40,616 nt of DNA from JAWAAW01 sp038884575 (GCA_038884575.1 JAWABQ010000008.1:1-40616); one strand, 5' to 3'. Shown: positions 31,908 through 40,616, counted from the first letter of the stretch. The notes: generated by a model not told the origin, from the sequence alone. Program-made: numbers and translations.

Positions 31908-33529
31908 ACCGCGACCAGGCTGTTGAAACCATATTTCTCATAATAATTTTCGGCAGCCTGCTTTACATCGGCCCAGGGTCTGTATTCCAGCACCAGCTAA
32001 GCCACGACAAGCCTGTGCAGTTTGGTGCAACTGACGGGTTTTTGTATGCAATGCTTTCAAATTATGTTGCAGAAGAGGGAAATTTCCGTTATAATCCTTA
32101 TTACAGTGTTGCAGGCTTCAATGACTCAATTGCATACCATCCGCCAATGCTTATGCACATTGCAGCAGGCTTCTCGTATATCAGCGGGCTTAATGCTTAT
32201 GATTCAATTTCTTTCATAATGGGATTTTTTGTGCTTTTTGCAGCGTTCATAATGTACTGGCTCATCAGGGGCTTTAACAAAAAGGTCGCGATGCTCTCAT
32301 CACCAGTGTTTGTTTTCCTTTACGTGATGAAATTTATTATTGGCTATGTATGGGGCGAGGCATTATTGCTTATGGGAAGCTTTTTCCTTGTTGCATTATT
32401 CTTCATAATGTCACAGAACCTCAAATACTGGTGGGTTCCTGCAGGAATACTCATTGCAGCAACAATAAACACCCACACCAGCGAAACAATATGGTTCTAT
32501 GGCTTTGCAGCATTCTTCCTTGGAATAAAGCTCATAACAAAACAGCTGCAAAAGCACGAACTGAAGTTCTGGCTCAAACAGCTTGGATTTGCAACACTCC
32601 TTGCAGTAATTCTTTCATTCAATTATCTGATAATTTTCTACAATGGCTATTACAAGATAACTGGAGAGTCATATTCTTCATTGAGGGCAATGAGCCCAGA
32701 GGAATTTGGCGCAATACAAGTTCCTCCATTGTATGACTTCCACTGGCCTGTGCTGCTTCCAATCATTGCAGGAGTAATCCTTGCATTGTTCTACATCAAA
32801 AAGAACGCAAATCCTGCGCTTATAGCATCTGGCTTCATGTTCCTTATCGGCATGACCAACTACATCGGCTTGCACTACAGGGCTTTCCAGGCAAGATTCC
32901 TGTGGCCAATCTATCTCGCAGTGTTTTTCGGCCTTACTATGTACACAATTCTCAGGCAGGTTTGGAAAGGAAGCATTCTTGTGCCTGCAATTGTGGGCAT
33001 AGTCCTTGCAGGAATTTTTGCAAATGCTTACTACGCGCCTGTGCATCCTGATGTTATCCGCGATACGCAATGGCAGGCATTCAAGTGGGTTGAGCAAAAT
33101 ACTCCTGAGCGCGCAAAAATACTTTTCCTTTATGGCGATGGTTACAGCCAGAGCATAAGGCTTGTTAAAAGAATGGTGCACCAGGTTGATGGAAATGATT
33201 ACGCACGCTTCCTCACATCACTTCCAAATAGGACTCTGAAGATAGAGCCAGTTATGATGGAGGAAATGAAATACATCCACAGGAAAGGCTTGTTTGACTT
33301 CGGATATTACTCATACGAATACAACATGAGCCCAGGATTTGTGCCAATGGATGTCTGCGGTTTTGATTATTATGTGGTTGACAAGGCAAGCGCTTATGCA
33401 CCGCAGCTTGCGCAGGCAAATGTCCAGCTCGGAAATGTTTTGGTGAATCACAATATGACTCTTGCTTACCAGAATGACCAGGTTGCAATCATCAAGAACA
33501 CAAATGTCGGAGGCGAATGCCTTGGCTGA
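31904..33529 (+). CDS. GT-C type membrane glycosyltransferase, module copy 1
   Basis: 541 residues. About ten to twelve predicted membrane helices from residue 10 to about 375, with a first extracytoplasmic loop containing ATDGF and later NDSIAYHPPM, the position where GT-C enzymes place the catalytic acidic residue. The C-terminal soluble region (from about 385) starts WQAFKWVEQNTPERAKIL, and contains DVCGFDYYVVDK and the final NTNVGGEC. This C-terminal region is shared with the 34555 protein. The glycosyl donor, probably a polyprenyl-phosphate sugar, is unknown. It overlaps the gene upstream (ATGA) and the next small gene by 26 bp. Confidence 0.78.
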   Translation: MNRDQAVETIFLIIIFGSLLYIGPGSVFQHQLSHDKPVQFGATDGFLYAMLSNYVAEEGNFRYNPYYSVAGFNDSIAYHPPMLMHIAAGFSYISGLNAYDSISFIMGFFVLFAAFIMYWLIRGFNKKVAMLSSPVFVFLYVMKFIIGYVWGEALLLMGSFFLVALFFIMSQNLKYWWVPAGILIAATINTHTSETIWFYGFAAFFLGIKLITKQLQKHELKFWLKQLGFATLLAVILSFNYLIIFYNGYYKITGESYSSLRAMSPEEFGAIQVPPLYDFHWPVLLPIIAGVILALFYIKKNANPALIASGFMFLIGMTNYIGLHYRAFQARFLWPIYLAVFFGLTMYTILRQVWKGSILVPAIVGIVLAGIFANAYYAPVHPDVIRDTQWQAFKWVEQNTPERAKILFLYGDGYSQSIRLVKRMVHQVDGNDYARFLTSLPNRTLKIEPVMMEEMKYIHRKGLFDFGYYSYEYNMSPGFVPMDVCGFDYYVVDKASAYAPQLAQANVQLGNVLVNHNMTLAYQNDQVAIIKNTNVGGECLG

Positions 33530-33866
33530 ACTCAATGAGCTAAAACAGGAGTTGAAATGGCTCGCAATCGGCTACATAATACTCTCAATCGCAGTATACG
33601 TTGCATTCAGGAACAGCAGCATTTCAGAAATCCTCAGGACAACTGCAGGCATTTATTGGATGTTTGTGTTGCCAGGATATGCTCTTTCATTGTGTTCCAA
33701 GCAGGGCTTTGTGGAAAGGCTTATTATAGGTGTGTCAGTGCAGGCAGGAGTGTTTGGGCTTGGAAGTTATTATGCAGGCCTGCTTGGCTGGCACGTGGCA
33801 ACTCACGCCATTGCACTGCCAATAATCAGCATTATTGCCGGAATAATCCTATGGAGAAGAAAATGA
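33504..33866 (+). CDS. Small DUF1616-like membrane protein, module copy 1
   Basis: 120 residues from ATG 33504, which lies inside the end of the GT-C gene. Three membrane helices; between the second half of the first and the next it shows the VLPGYALSLCSKQGFVERLI pattern, close to the N-terminal part of DUF1616 (PGYAL...ERL). Full DUF1616 proteins are longer, so this is a minimal version. The downstream GT2 ATG overlaps its stop. A similar protein follows the second GT-C gene. Confidence 0.62.
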   Translation: MSEANALAELNELKQELKWLAIGYIILSIAVYVAFRNSSISEILRTTAGIYWMFVLPGYALSLCSKQGFVERLIIGVSVQAGVFGLGSYYAGLLGWHVATHAIALPIISIIAGIILWRRK

Positions 33867-34555
33867 AAACATTATCCATCATAATCCCTGTATTTAATGA
33901 GAAAAAGACAATCCGCACAATACTTAACAAAGTCCAGAATGCAAAGCTTCCTGTGAAAAAAGAAATAATAATCGTTGATGATTTTTCAACAGATGGCACA
34001 AGGGATGTGCTGAAAAGAATTAAAGGTGTTAAAATCTTTTACCACCCTCAGAACAGGGGAAAAGGGGCTGCATTGCGCACAGGCTTTGAGCATGCAACAG
34101 GAGACATCGTAACAATTCAGGATGCTGACCTTGAGTATGACCCGCAGGAATATGCAAAGCTCCTGAAGCCAATTCTCGAGGGAAAAGCAGAGGTTGTTTA
34201 CGGTTCAAGGTTCAAGGGAAGGGCTTTCAGCTATCAGGCACTGGCGATTCCGACGCACTACATTGGAAACAGGGTGCTTTCGCTCATAACAACCCTGCTT
34301 TACGGCCAGTGGGTGAGCGACATGGAGACCTGCTATAAGATGTTTACAAAGGGAGTATTGCAGACGCTCAACTTGAAGGCAAACAGGTTTGAGATTGAGC
34401 CTGAAATCACTGGAAAGATTATGAAAAAAGGCTTTAAAATACTTGAAGTGCCTATTATTTACCGCCCTAGAAAATGGGTTGAGGGCAAAAAGATAAACTG
34501 GCGCGACGGCATAAAGGCATTGTATTATTTGATAAAATTCAGGGTGAAAGATTAA
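33863..34555 (+). CDS. GT2 glycosyltransferase, polyprenyl-phosphate type
   Basis: 230 residues from ATG 33863 (ATGA overlap; ATG 33851 is the alternative). Motifs: SIIIPVFNEKKTI, IVDDFSTDGTRDVL, NRGKGAALRTGFEHA, QDADLEYDP, YGSRFKG, and SDMETCYKMF near the acceptor site. These match DPM1/AglJ-like enzymes that load a sugar onto polyprenyl phosphate. No membrane helices at the C-terminus. It lies between the two GT-C modules and could supply their lipid-linked donor. Confidence 0.87.
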   Translation: MKTLSIIIPVFNEKKTIRTILNKVQNAKLPVKKEIIIVDDFSTDGTRDVLKRIKGVKIFYHPQNRGKGAALRTGFEHATGDIVTIQDADLEYDPQEYAKLLKPILEGKAEVVYGSRFKGRAFSYQALAIPTHYIGNRVLSLITTLLYGQWVSDMETCYKMFTKGVLQTLNLKANRFEIEPEITGKIMKKGFKILEVPIIYRPRKWVEGKKINWRDGIKALYYLIKFRVKD

Positions 34556-36174
34556 TGGAGCGTGAAGAAGTTTTCACAATAATTGCAATTCTAGCCATAA
34601 CCTGCCTTGGGCTTTTTGCAAGGTATGCCCCATATGGAGGAAGCATAATCCATAATTTCCCTGCAACAATAGCCGCAGGAGACCCTAATTCGCGACTGAG
34701 TGAAGCTGAATATGTCCTTGAATCAGGAAGCGCAAAGTTCATGCCTCCCTGGTTCACAGGCGAAAAAGACCTGCTGACAACCCAGCCGCCATTGAATCTC
34801 ATCCTTGCGGCAATGGTTGCAGGCGCTTCTGGAATAAAGGTCTTTGACACGCTCTACCTTGATGCAGTCCTCGCATCAATAGGGGTTGCATTGTGCTTTT
34901 TTGTCTTGTTCTCAAGGATTTTCAAGAACAAAACATTAGGGCTTGTAGCAGCAACCGCACTTATTTACCCGCTTGAGGAGTTTTTCAGCTACCAGATAAA
35001 TATTGGTATGTACGCAAATTATTCCACAATACTTTTTTACCCCATAATTCTGCTTTTCGCTTACGAATTTTCTTCAAAACCTACATGGCCTAATGCTTTT
35101 TTGCTTGCTTTGGGCTTTGCAATGCAGTTTTTAATGCATTCAAGCGAGGCAGTAATTTTTGGGGCGGCAGTCGGCTCTTACCTTTTGATATTTGAGCGCA
35201 AGTCAATTGGCTGGAAAAAGCTTATAGGGGCAGGAATAATCTTTGCAGTCCTTATACTGCCTTATATTCCGATATTGTACTCAAATTTTGTCATAGGAAA
35301 CTTTGGGGGGCAAGAAACATCAATCTTCCAGGGCAAGGAAATAATTGCGCCAAGCTATGAGCCCCAGATATTCCTCACAAATGTTGTCCACCCTGCCCTT
35401 TACCTTTTTTTGCTTTTGGCAGTGATTCTGACCTGGAAGAAGAAAGAATATCGCTTCCTTAATTACATTTTCTTTTTCTACATCTTTGTAATTTTTATCC
35501 TTGCGAAATTCGGCATAGGAACTTATTATGTTACAATCCGCACAAGGCCCATATTTTTTGTATTTGCATACCCATTAGTCGCGATCGGGCTTTACACTTT
35601 TGCTTCAAGCATCAGGAAATTTATTCCTGTAAAAAAAGAAATATTTTTCGCAGCATTTGTCATGCTCCTGATTATTGGGCAAGGATATTTTGTCAGTTCA
35701 ATCCAGCCAAGACAAGGGATTTTCACAGAGGACTCCTACAAGGGCTTCCAGTGGATAAGACAAAATACTCCTGAGGATTCAAGAGTGCTTTGCTTTGGCT
35801 GCCAGCAATTTGAAGGTTTGACAATGCACAGGGTTGTTGCCCAGCCAATGTACTGGGATGAAAGAAGCGTGAATCAAATGCTTGGATTTGCCGGCAACAG
35901 CACAAACACCTCATTGTGGCTTGAGCTTTGCGGTTATTCAGACCTGCGGCTTGCAAAAAAAGGGCTGTTCGGCTTTGAAACCCGTGGAATAATCGGCTAT
36001 CATGAAAGCGATATTTGCGGATTTGATTATTTCATAATTAAGCCGTATGGCAATGCAGGATCCATGCTTGTGCAAATAGGCCAGAGATTATTGAATAACA
36101 ATGCAACACAGCTTTATTCAAACAGCCAAATGGTTGTTCTGAAGAATAATAACAAAGGAGGCAAGTGTATATGA
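34555..36174 (+). CDS. GT-C type membrane glycosyltransferase, module copy 2
   Basis: 539 residues with about ten membrane helices and a first loop with AGDPNSRLSEAEYVLESG. The C-terminal soluble region starts YKGFQWIRQNTPEDSRVL and ends with SDICGFDYFIIKP, NNNATQLYSNSQMVVLKNN and GGKC, each matching the 31904 protein. The two therefore are distant paralogues. The start overlaps the GT2 stop (TAATG) and the end overlaps the following gene (ATGA). Confidence 0.77.
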   Translation: MEREEVFTIIAILAITCLGLFARYAPYGGSIIHNFPATIAAGDPNSRLSEAEYVLESGSAKFMPPWFTGEKDLLTTQPPLNLILAAMVAGASGIKVFDTLYLDAVLASIGVALCFFVLFSRIFKNKTLGLVAATALIYPLEEFFSYQINIGMYANYSTILFYPIILLFAYEFSSKPTWPNAFLLALGFAMQFLMHSSEAVIFGAAVGSYLLIFERKSIGWKKLIGAGIIFAVLILPYIPILYSNFVIGNFGGQETSIFQGKEIIAPSYEPQIFLTNVVHPALYLFLLLAVILTWKKKEYRFLNYIFFFYIFVIFILAKFGIGTYYVTIRTRPIFFVFAYPLVAIGLYTFASSIRKFIPVKKEIFFAAFVMLLIIGQGYFVSSIQPRQGIFTEDSYKGFQWIRQNTPEDSRVLCFGCQQFEGLTMHRVVAQPMYWDERSVNQMLGFAGNSTNTSLWLELCGYSDLRLAKKGLFGFETRGIIGYHESDICGFDYFIIKPYGNAGSMLVQIGQRLLNNNATQLYSNSQMVVLKNNNKGGKCI

Positions 36175-36512
36175 GCCTGAAATACCTTGCAGGTGCAGGA
36201 ATTGCCATCCTTGCCTTGGCATCTTACTTTTCCGGCAGCATTTCGGCAGGATTTATGCTAGGAATTTCGCTCATAATGACCGGGCTCATTCCGGGCTATA
36301 CTTTGCTCACTTTCCTTGTGAAAGACCTTGAAGAACTTGAAAAAGTAATTCTTGGATTCTTCATTGGCTTGTGCTCAACTGCGATGATTCTGTACTATCT
36401 CAACTTCATCAGCATTGCGAGCATTAAGCCGGTTTTCAGCTACGCGATTGGAATAATCTGCGTTGCAATACTTGTTATGAAAAAGCTCAAACAGCATACA
36501 AAGGTGCAATAA
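36171..36512 (+). CDS. Small DUF1616-like membrane protein, module copy 2
   Basis: 113 residues from ATG 36171 (GGAGG at 36157-36161). Three to four membrane helices; LIPGYTLLTFLVKDLEELEKVILGF matches the PGYAL...ERL pattern of the 33504 protein and of DUF1616. It follows the second GT-C gene just as 33504 follows the first. It may be a small partner subunit of the GT-C enzymes; this is inferred from gene order only. Confidence 0.62.
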   Translation: MSLKYLAGAGIAILALASYFSGSISAGFMLGISLIMTGLIPGYTLLTFLVKDLEELEKVILGFFIGLCSTAMILYYLNFISIASIKPVFSYAIGIICVAILVMKKLKQHTKVQ

Positions 36513-37574
36513 TGTCCCAGAGAAAGGTAACATTCAAGCCATTCCTGCTGATAACTGATGATATTTGGCATTCTGGTGGCTTAAGCTCAGGAAGCTTGGG
36601 CAACCAAAAAAAATTCTTTGCATACGCATAGACCACATCGGAGACGTCCTTCTAACAACGCCAGCATTCCGAGCTTTGAGAAAAAAGTATCCAAAAGCAA
36701 GGATTGATGTGCTTGTTCGCTCTTTTTCAAAGGAAATACTTGAAGGAAACAAAAATATCAGCAAAATAGTGACTTTTGACTTTCCCTGGCTCGGCTTGCA
36801 CGGCAAAAAAGCAAGTTGGAAAGAGACAAGGCACTTCATCGGGCAGCTGAAAAAAGAAAAATATGACATTGCAGTTGACTTCCATGCAGACCCAAGGAAT
36901 ATCCTGCTTGCCAGAAAAGTGGCAAAATACAGCATTGGTTATGGCATTCGTGGTTTTGGCTTCCTGCTCAATAAAGTTGTTCATTATAGGAAAGGCTCAA
37001 GGCACCAGATTCAGAGAAACCTTGACCTTGTCAGGGCAGTTGGTGCTGACTCAAACCCTAAAATGGATTTCATTATTCCTGCAAGCACAAAAATCAGGGC
37101 AAAATCACTGCTCAAGCCCGCAGGCAGTGCAAAGCTTGTTGGAATCACGCCAGCAACAGGCAGAAAGCCAAAATACTGGCTTAATGAACGCTGGGCAGAG
37201 GTTGCAGACCGGCTTATTGACAAATACAATGTAAAAAATAGTGCTTACAGGAGGAAAAAATGACCAGAATGACATCCAGGAAATAATCACCAAAATGATT
37301 CACAAGGAAAAAGCAATTAATCTTGCAGGCAAAACCTCGCTCAAGGAGCTTGGCGCAGTCATAAGCAACTGCAAATTGTTTGTCAGCCCTGACATGGGTC
37401 CTGCACATATTGCAAGGGCGCTTAATGTCCCATTGCTTGAATTGTTTGGCCCTGAAAACCCCAAGCAATGGGGATATGATGAACAAAAGTTCAGGCACAT
37501 AAAAGAAAACCAAAATGTCGGATATAACGCCCGATGAAGTTATTTCTAAAGTCAAGAAGATGAATGTGCTTTGA
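36512..37574 (+). pseudogene. GT9 (heptosyltransferase family) gene interrupted by three frameshifts
   Basis: The GT9 sequence is found in pieces. The start ATG 36512 (TAATG coupled, MSQRKVTFKPFLLITDDI) shifts near the TTT at 36564-36566 (one T missing) into the main frame (LRKLGQPKKILCIRIDHIGD). That frame leaves at A6 37233-37238 (one A too many) into KIVLTGGKNDQND and SPDMGPAHIARAL. At 37512-37515 (one A too many) it would shift again into MSDITPDEVISKVKKM, which matches the end of the 27621 GT9. The corrected protein would be about 354 residues. The first shift is the least certain. All are single-base changes in short homopolymers, so sequencing error is as likely as decay. Confidence 0.75.
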
Positions 37575-37582
37575 AACATTAT

Positions 37583-37592
37583 GCTTTTAAAG
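37583..37592 (+). promoter_or_regulatory. TATA box for asnB
   Basis: GCTTTTAAAG is centred about 26 nt before ATG 37614, consistent with a leaderless mRNA. It separates asnB from the polycistronic run upstream. Confidence 0.5.
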
Positions 37593-37613
37593 ACCTCTTA
37601 ACTTTCGTGATTT

Positions 37614-39548
37614 ATGTGCGGGATTACAGGGTTTACATGGGAGGACAAAAAGCTCATTAAGCAAATGACCGCCATAATGGTTCATCGTGGTCCTGACCAG
37701 CACGGCTTCTACACAGACTCAAAGGTTTCCCTTGGGCACAGGAGGCTTTCAATAATTGACCTGTCTGAGCGCGCAAGGCAGCCGATGGAAAATGAGGACG
37801 GAAGCATAATCGTAATTTACAATGGCGAAATATACAATTACAAGGAGCTTCGCTCAAAACTCATTGGGCTTGGCCACAGTTTCAGCAGCAATTCTGACAC
37901 AGAAGTGCTTGTGCATGGCTATGAGGAATGGGGCGAGGAGCTTCCGAAGAGGCTTAATGGCATTTTTGCTTTCTGCATCTATGACAGGAAGGGAAAAAAG
38001 CTGTTTTTGGCGCGGGACAACCTCGGAGTCAAGCCGTTGTACTATTATGATACTGGAAAACACTTTATTTTCGGCTCTGAAATAAAGTCAATACTGCTTG
38101 CAGGAGTTCCCAGGAAGGTTGATGCTGGCGCGCTTCACGAGTATCTTTCTTTCAGGTATGTTTCTGGCGAAAAAACAATGTTTGCAAACATCAAAAAGCT
38201 CCTGCCAGGGCATTATTTGGCTTATGACCTCAAAACCCGCAGAAAAAAGACTGCGCAATACTGGAAAATTGCAATGCAGGCTGATGAAACCCCTGAAAAG
38301 GATTCTGCTTATGCTGAAAGGCTCCTTGCACAGCTCAAAAAAAGTGTTGAAATGCAGCTCATGTCAGATGTTCCGCTCGGGGTTTTCCTTTCCGGCGGCA
38401 TTGATTCAAGCGCAATGGTGGGCCTGATGCATGAGCTTGGCGTTGATGACATCAAGACATTTGCAATCGGCTTCACAAATTATGATGACAAGGCAGAGGA
38501 AATGAAGCATGCGCGCATTGTGGCTGACTATTTTGGCACAGACCACCATGAATTCATCATTAATCCCGATGCTTTGGATAGCCTGCCTGCAGTTGTTTGG
38601 CATATGGATGAGCCTGTTGGGGTTGACACATCAATCCCGACATACCTGCTAAGCAAGTTCACAAGGCCGCATGTTACTGTCACGTTGTCTGGCGAAGGCG
38701 GCGATGAGGCATTTGGTGGATATGTGCAGTATTCCACCCTCAAGCTTGCTGAAAAACTGATAAAGCCGTTTCCAGGCTTCATCAGGAGGGGAATAATGGC
38801 GCCTGCAGCATCAATTGCGCCTGTTTCTTTCCTTACAAAATTCTTCAAGTATCCTGGCTCAATAGGCACAGAAGGAAGGCAGAGGCTTGTTGATCTTATA
38901 AGAACAATTGATGACCGCGCAAAGTCATATGTCAATATGGTTTCAATATTTTCTTATGAGGAAAAGCGCAGGCTTTATTCGCAGGAGATTGCCGAAAGTG
39001 TTGAAGGCAAGGACATTGTAAAGGAAGTTCATAAAAAATACTTTGACAACAGCTTGGTTTTGGGCGACCAGATTTTTTTGCGCGAGAACACCACATTCCT
39101 TCCTGATTTTGTGCTTTCAAGGCTCGACAAGATGACAATGGCGTGGAGCCTTGAGAGCAGGGTGCCTTTGCTTGACAAGGACCTTGTTGAGCTGGTCAGC
39201 ACAATCCCGAGGCACCTGAAAAAGAACAAGCGAGTTTTCAGGATGGCAATGAAGGACATCCTGCCAAAACAGATTGCGCAGAGGAAAAAAACACCCTTCT
39301 ACCTGCCGATTGAGTCATGGTATTCAAAGGGGCTGAACAGGATTGGCAACCAGGTGCTGTCTGCCGGCGAGCCTGCAATCAGGAAGTATTTCCGTATGCC
39401 TGTAATAAAAAAGCTTCTTGAAAAGCCTGTGTCAAGCATGCCGCACAGCAGGCAGTTGTGGGCTTTGCTTAATTTTGCATTATGGCACAAGCTTTATATT
39501 GAGCAAAACCTGAAAAAACCCCCTAAGTCATTCGACAAATTGTACTAA
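37614..39548 (+). CDS. asnB: Asparagine synthetase B-like glutamine amidotransferase
   Basis: 644 residues. The N-terminal class II glutaminase domain starts MCGITGF, so Cys2 is the nucleophile after Met removal; other motifs are HRGPDQHG, RLSIIDLS, YNGEIYN and SDTEV. The C-terminal synthetase domain has the PP-loop SGGIDSS (260-266). It makes asparagine, or amidates a sugar or other carboxylate; AsnB-type enzymes in surface-polysaccharide loci may do the latter. A Thr/Lys-rich region and the LSRLDKMTMAWSLESRVPLLD motif near the end are typical. The gene is followed by a toroid-fold protein gene, a common neighbour in exopolysaccharide loci. Confidence 0.92.
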   Translation: MCGITGFTWEDKKLIKQMTAIMVHRGPDQHGFYTDSKVSLGHRRLSIIDLSERARQPMENEDGSIIVIYNGEIYNYKELRSKLIGLGHSFSSNSDTEVLVHGYEEWGEELPKRLNGIFAFCIYDRKGKKLFLARDNLGVKPLYYYDTGKHFIFGSEIKSILLAGVPRKVDAGALHEYLSFRYVSGEKTMFANIKKLLPGHYLAYDLKTRRKKTAQYWKIAMQADETPEKDSAYAERLLAQLKKSVEMQLMSDVPLGVFLSGGIDSSAMVGLMHELGVDDIKTFAIGFTNYDDKAEEMKHARIVADYFGTDHHEFIINPDALDSLPAVVWHMDEPVGVDTSIPTYLLSKFTRPHVTVTLSGEGGDEAFGGYVQYSTLKLAEKLIKPFPGFIRRGIMAPAASIAPVSFLTKFFKYPGSIGTEGRQRLVDLIRTIDDRAKSYVNMVSIFSYEEKRRLYSQEIAESVEGKDIVKEVHKKYFDNSLVLGDQIFLRENTTFLPDFVLSRLDKMTMAWSLESRVPLLDKDLVELVSTIPRHLKKNKRVFRMAMKDILPKQIAQRKKTPFYLPIESWYSKGLNRIGNQVLSAGEPAIRKYFRMPVIKKLLEKPVSSMPHSRQLWALLNFALWHKLYIEQNLKKPPKSFDKLY

Positions 39549-39560
39549 GGGGGCTTTGCA

Positions 39561-40616
39561 GTGAAAACAAATTACAGGGAATTATACCTTGAAAAAGCTC
39601 TGGCGGAAATACCGCGGCTTCTTGGATTAATTGACAGAAACCCTTCCTCAAAGACTTACGGGTGCTTTGACAGGAATTTCTGGCATTACAAGACTGTTGA
39701 TTTTGCAACAGGAATGGCGCAGCTTGGCGTTCTGCCACTCGCTTATGTTTACACCCAGAAATTAAAGAACAATCCTTATTACAAGCAGCCAAGGATAAGG
39801 GAGCTTATCCTTGCAGGCATGCGCTTTATGCCCAAATGCTCGCACAAGGACGGCACAGCTGACGAGTTTTACCCTTTTGAGCGCGCCCTTGGCGCAACCG
39901 CCTTTTCCCTGATTGCGGCCACAGAGGCATACCTGCTTCTTGGCGAGAATCATCCTGACATTGTGGCGTTTTTCAAAAAGCGCGCTGGCTGGATGGCTAG
40001 AAACACAGAGCCATCGGTGATTGCAAACCACCAGGCAGGCGCAGCATTGGCACTTGCAAACATGTGGAAGATAACAGGCGATGAAAGATATCTGCGCGCA
40101 GCAAAGCAAAAAATCAAAAACACACTTTCGTGGTACTGCGAGGAGGGCTGGTTCAAGGAATATGAGGGCTGCGACCCTGGCTATCATACCTTCACGATTG
40201 ATTATCTTGCAAAATATTACAAAAAAACAGGCGACGAGTCAGTTCTTCCTGTTCTTAAGAAAGCAGTTGAGTTCAGCACGTACTTTATCCACCCTGACGG
40301 CAGCTATGCAGGCGAATATGGCAGCAGGAACACAGCGCACTTTTTGCCTCATGGATTTGAAATCCTTGGAAAGCACTTCCCTGTAGCATTGGCAATTGTC
40401 AATAAATTCAGCGAAGGACTTGCAAACAGCAAAAATGAGTTCATGAATGACGAGAAATACTTTTTTTACAACCTGATAAACTACTTCCAGACTTATCTTG
40501 ACTGGAATGAGAAGCGTCCAGGGGCTTTTGAGCACAGGAAAGACTTTGAAAAATACTTCCCAAAGGCAAGAATTTACGCCTGCAAATACAAGGACTGGTA
40601 TGTTGTGTGCTCGCTG
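39561..40616 (+). CDS. Alpha/alpha-toroid (heparinase-II/III-like) protein, partial at right edge
   Basis: An open frame from GTG 39561 to the window end (352 residues so far). GGGGG at 39549-39553 lies 7 nt upstream. The sequence is helical with repeated aromatic and His-rich turns (TYGCFDRNFWHYK, ADEFYPFERALGATAF, ANHQAGAALALANMWKITG, EGCDPGYHTFTIDYLAKYY, GEYGSRNTAHFLPHGFE), as in alpha/alpha-toroid polysaccharide lyases, including heparinase II/III-like proteins found near AsnB. Whether it is a lyase, hydrolase or a non-catalytic protein cannot be told from this part. It probably acts on or helps build the surface glycan. Confidence 0.72.
   Translation, partial: MKTNYRELYLEKALAEIPRLLGLIDRNPSSKTYGCFDRNFWHYKTVDFATGMAQLGVLPLAYVYTQKLKNNPYYKQPRIRELILAGMRFMPKCSHKDGTADEFYPFERALGATAFSLIAATEAYLLLGENHPDIVAFFKKRAGWMARNTEPSVIANHQAGAALALANMWKITGDERYLRAAKQKIKNTLSWYCEEGWFKEYEGCDPGYHTFTIDYLAKYYKKTGDESVLPVLKKAVEFSTYFIHPDGSYAGEYGSRNTAHFLPHGFEILGKHFPVALAIVNKFSEGLANSKNEFMNDEKYFFYNLINYFQTYLDWNEKRPGAFEHRKDFEKYFPKARIYACKYKDWYVVCSL

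Noticed and set aside
36512..36631. A separate 39-codon gene starting at ATG 36512.
   Set aside because: After about 18 residues it continues in the frame of no known protein, while the GT9 frame begins just there. It is better explained as the start of the frameshifted GT9 gene.

Overview
The window is archaeal. Many genes are leaderless, with a TATA box centred about 25-29 nt before the start codon. The tRNA-Trp has no encoded CCA, and the gene set includes an archaeal topoisomerase IA, an S16 Lon-like membrane protease (COG1750 type), an AglB/STT3 oligosaccharyltransferase and a geranylgeranyl-reductase-like flavoprotein. Compact ATGA-coupled genes, a shrunken thiolase-like protein and many lipoproteins and surface proteins would suit a DPANN-type archaeon. 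That placement is inference; no rRNA or ribosomal protein gene is present to settle it.

Layout. 1-4646: a partial ThyX (minus strand) diverges from topoisomerase I, followed by the Lon-like protease. 4703-8865: an orphan protein made of two copies of a Cys/His domain, a 400-nt region with two tiny SD-preceded ORFs and a possible structured RNA, a degenerate TtuA/Ctu1-like protein, a phospholipase-D-fold lipoprotein, a small acidic protein, a block of inverted repeats, a small membrane protein and an RBBP9-like hydrolase. 8855-14482: an RHH protein and two paralogous lipoproteins (minus), then a Nudix hydrolase, DNA polymerase X with PHP domain, three small genes and tRNA-Trp (plus). 14505-21953: a minus-strand block of secreted and membrane-anchored proteins (COG1361-like and PGF-pre-PGF-like domains, an Asp-rich repeat protein, a lipoprotein with a broken tail, and a Pro-stalked beta-rich protein). 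22087-40616: plus-strand flavoprotein, then a glycosylation locus.

The glycosylation locus is the most distinctive part. It starts with an AglB whose C-terminus carries an FKBP-type prolyl isomerase domain. Then follow a DPM1-like GT2, a DUF2304 protein, a GT9 heptosyltransferase-family protein, GmhA, HldC-like and HldA-like enzymes, a second GT9, two copies of a [GT-C membrane protein + small DUF1616-like membrane protein] module around another GT2, a third GT9 interrupted by three single-base homopolymer shifts, an AsnB-type amidotransferase and an alpha/alpha-toroid protein that runs off the window. Together they suggest that this archaeon makes a nucleotide-activated heptose and builds it into a surface glycan that AglB transfers to secreted proteins. 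The neighbouring surface proteins and lipoproteins are plausible acceptors.
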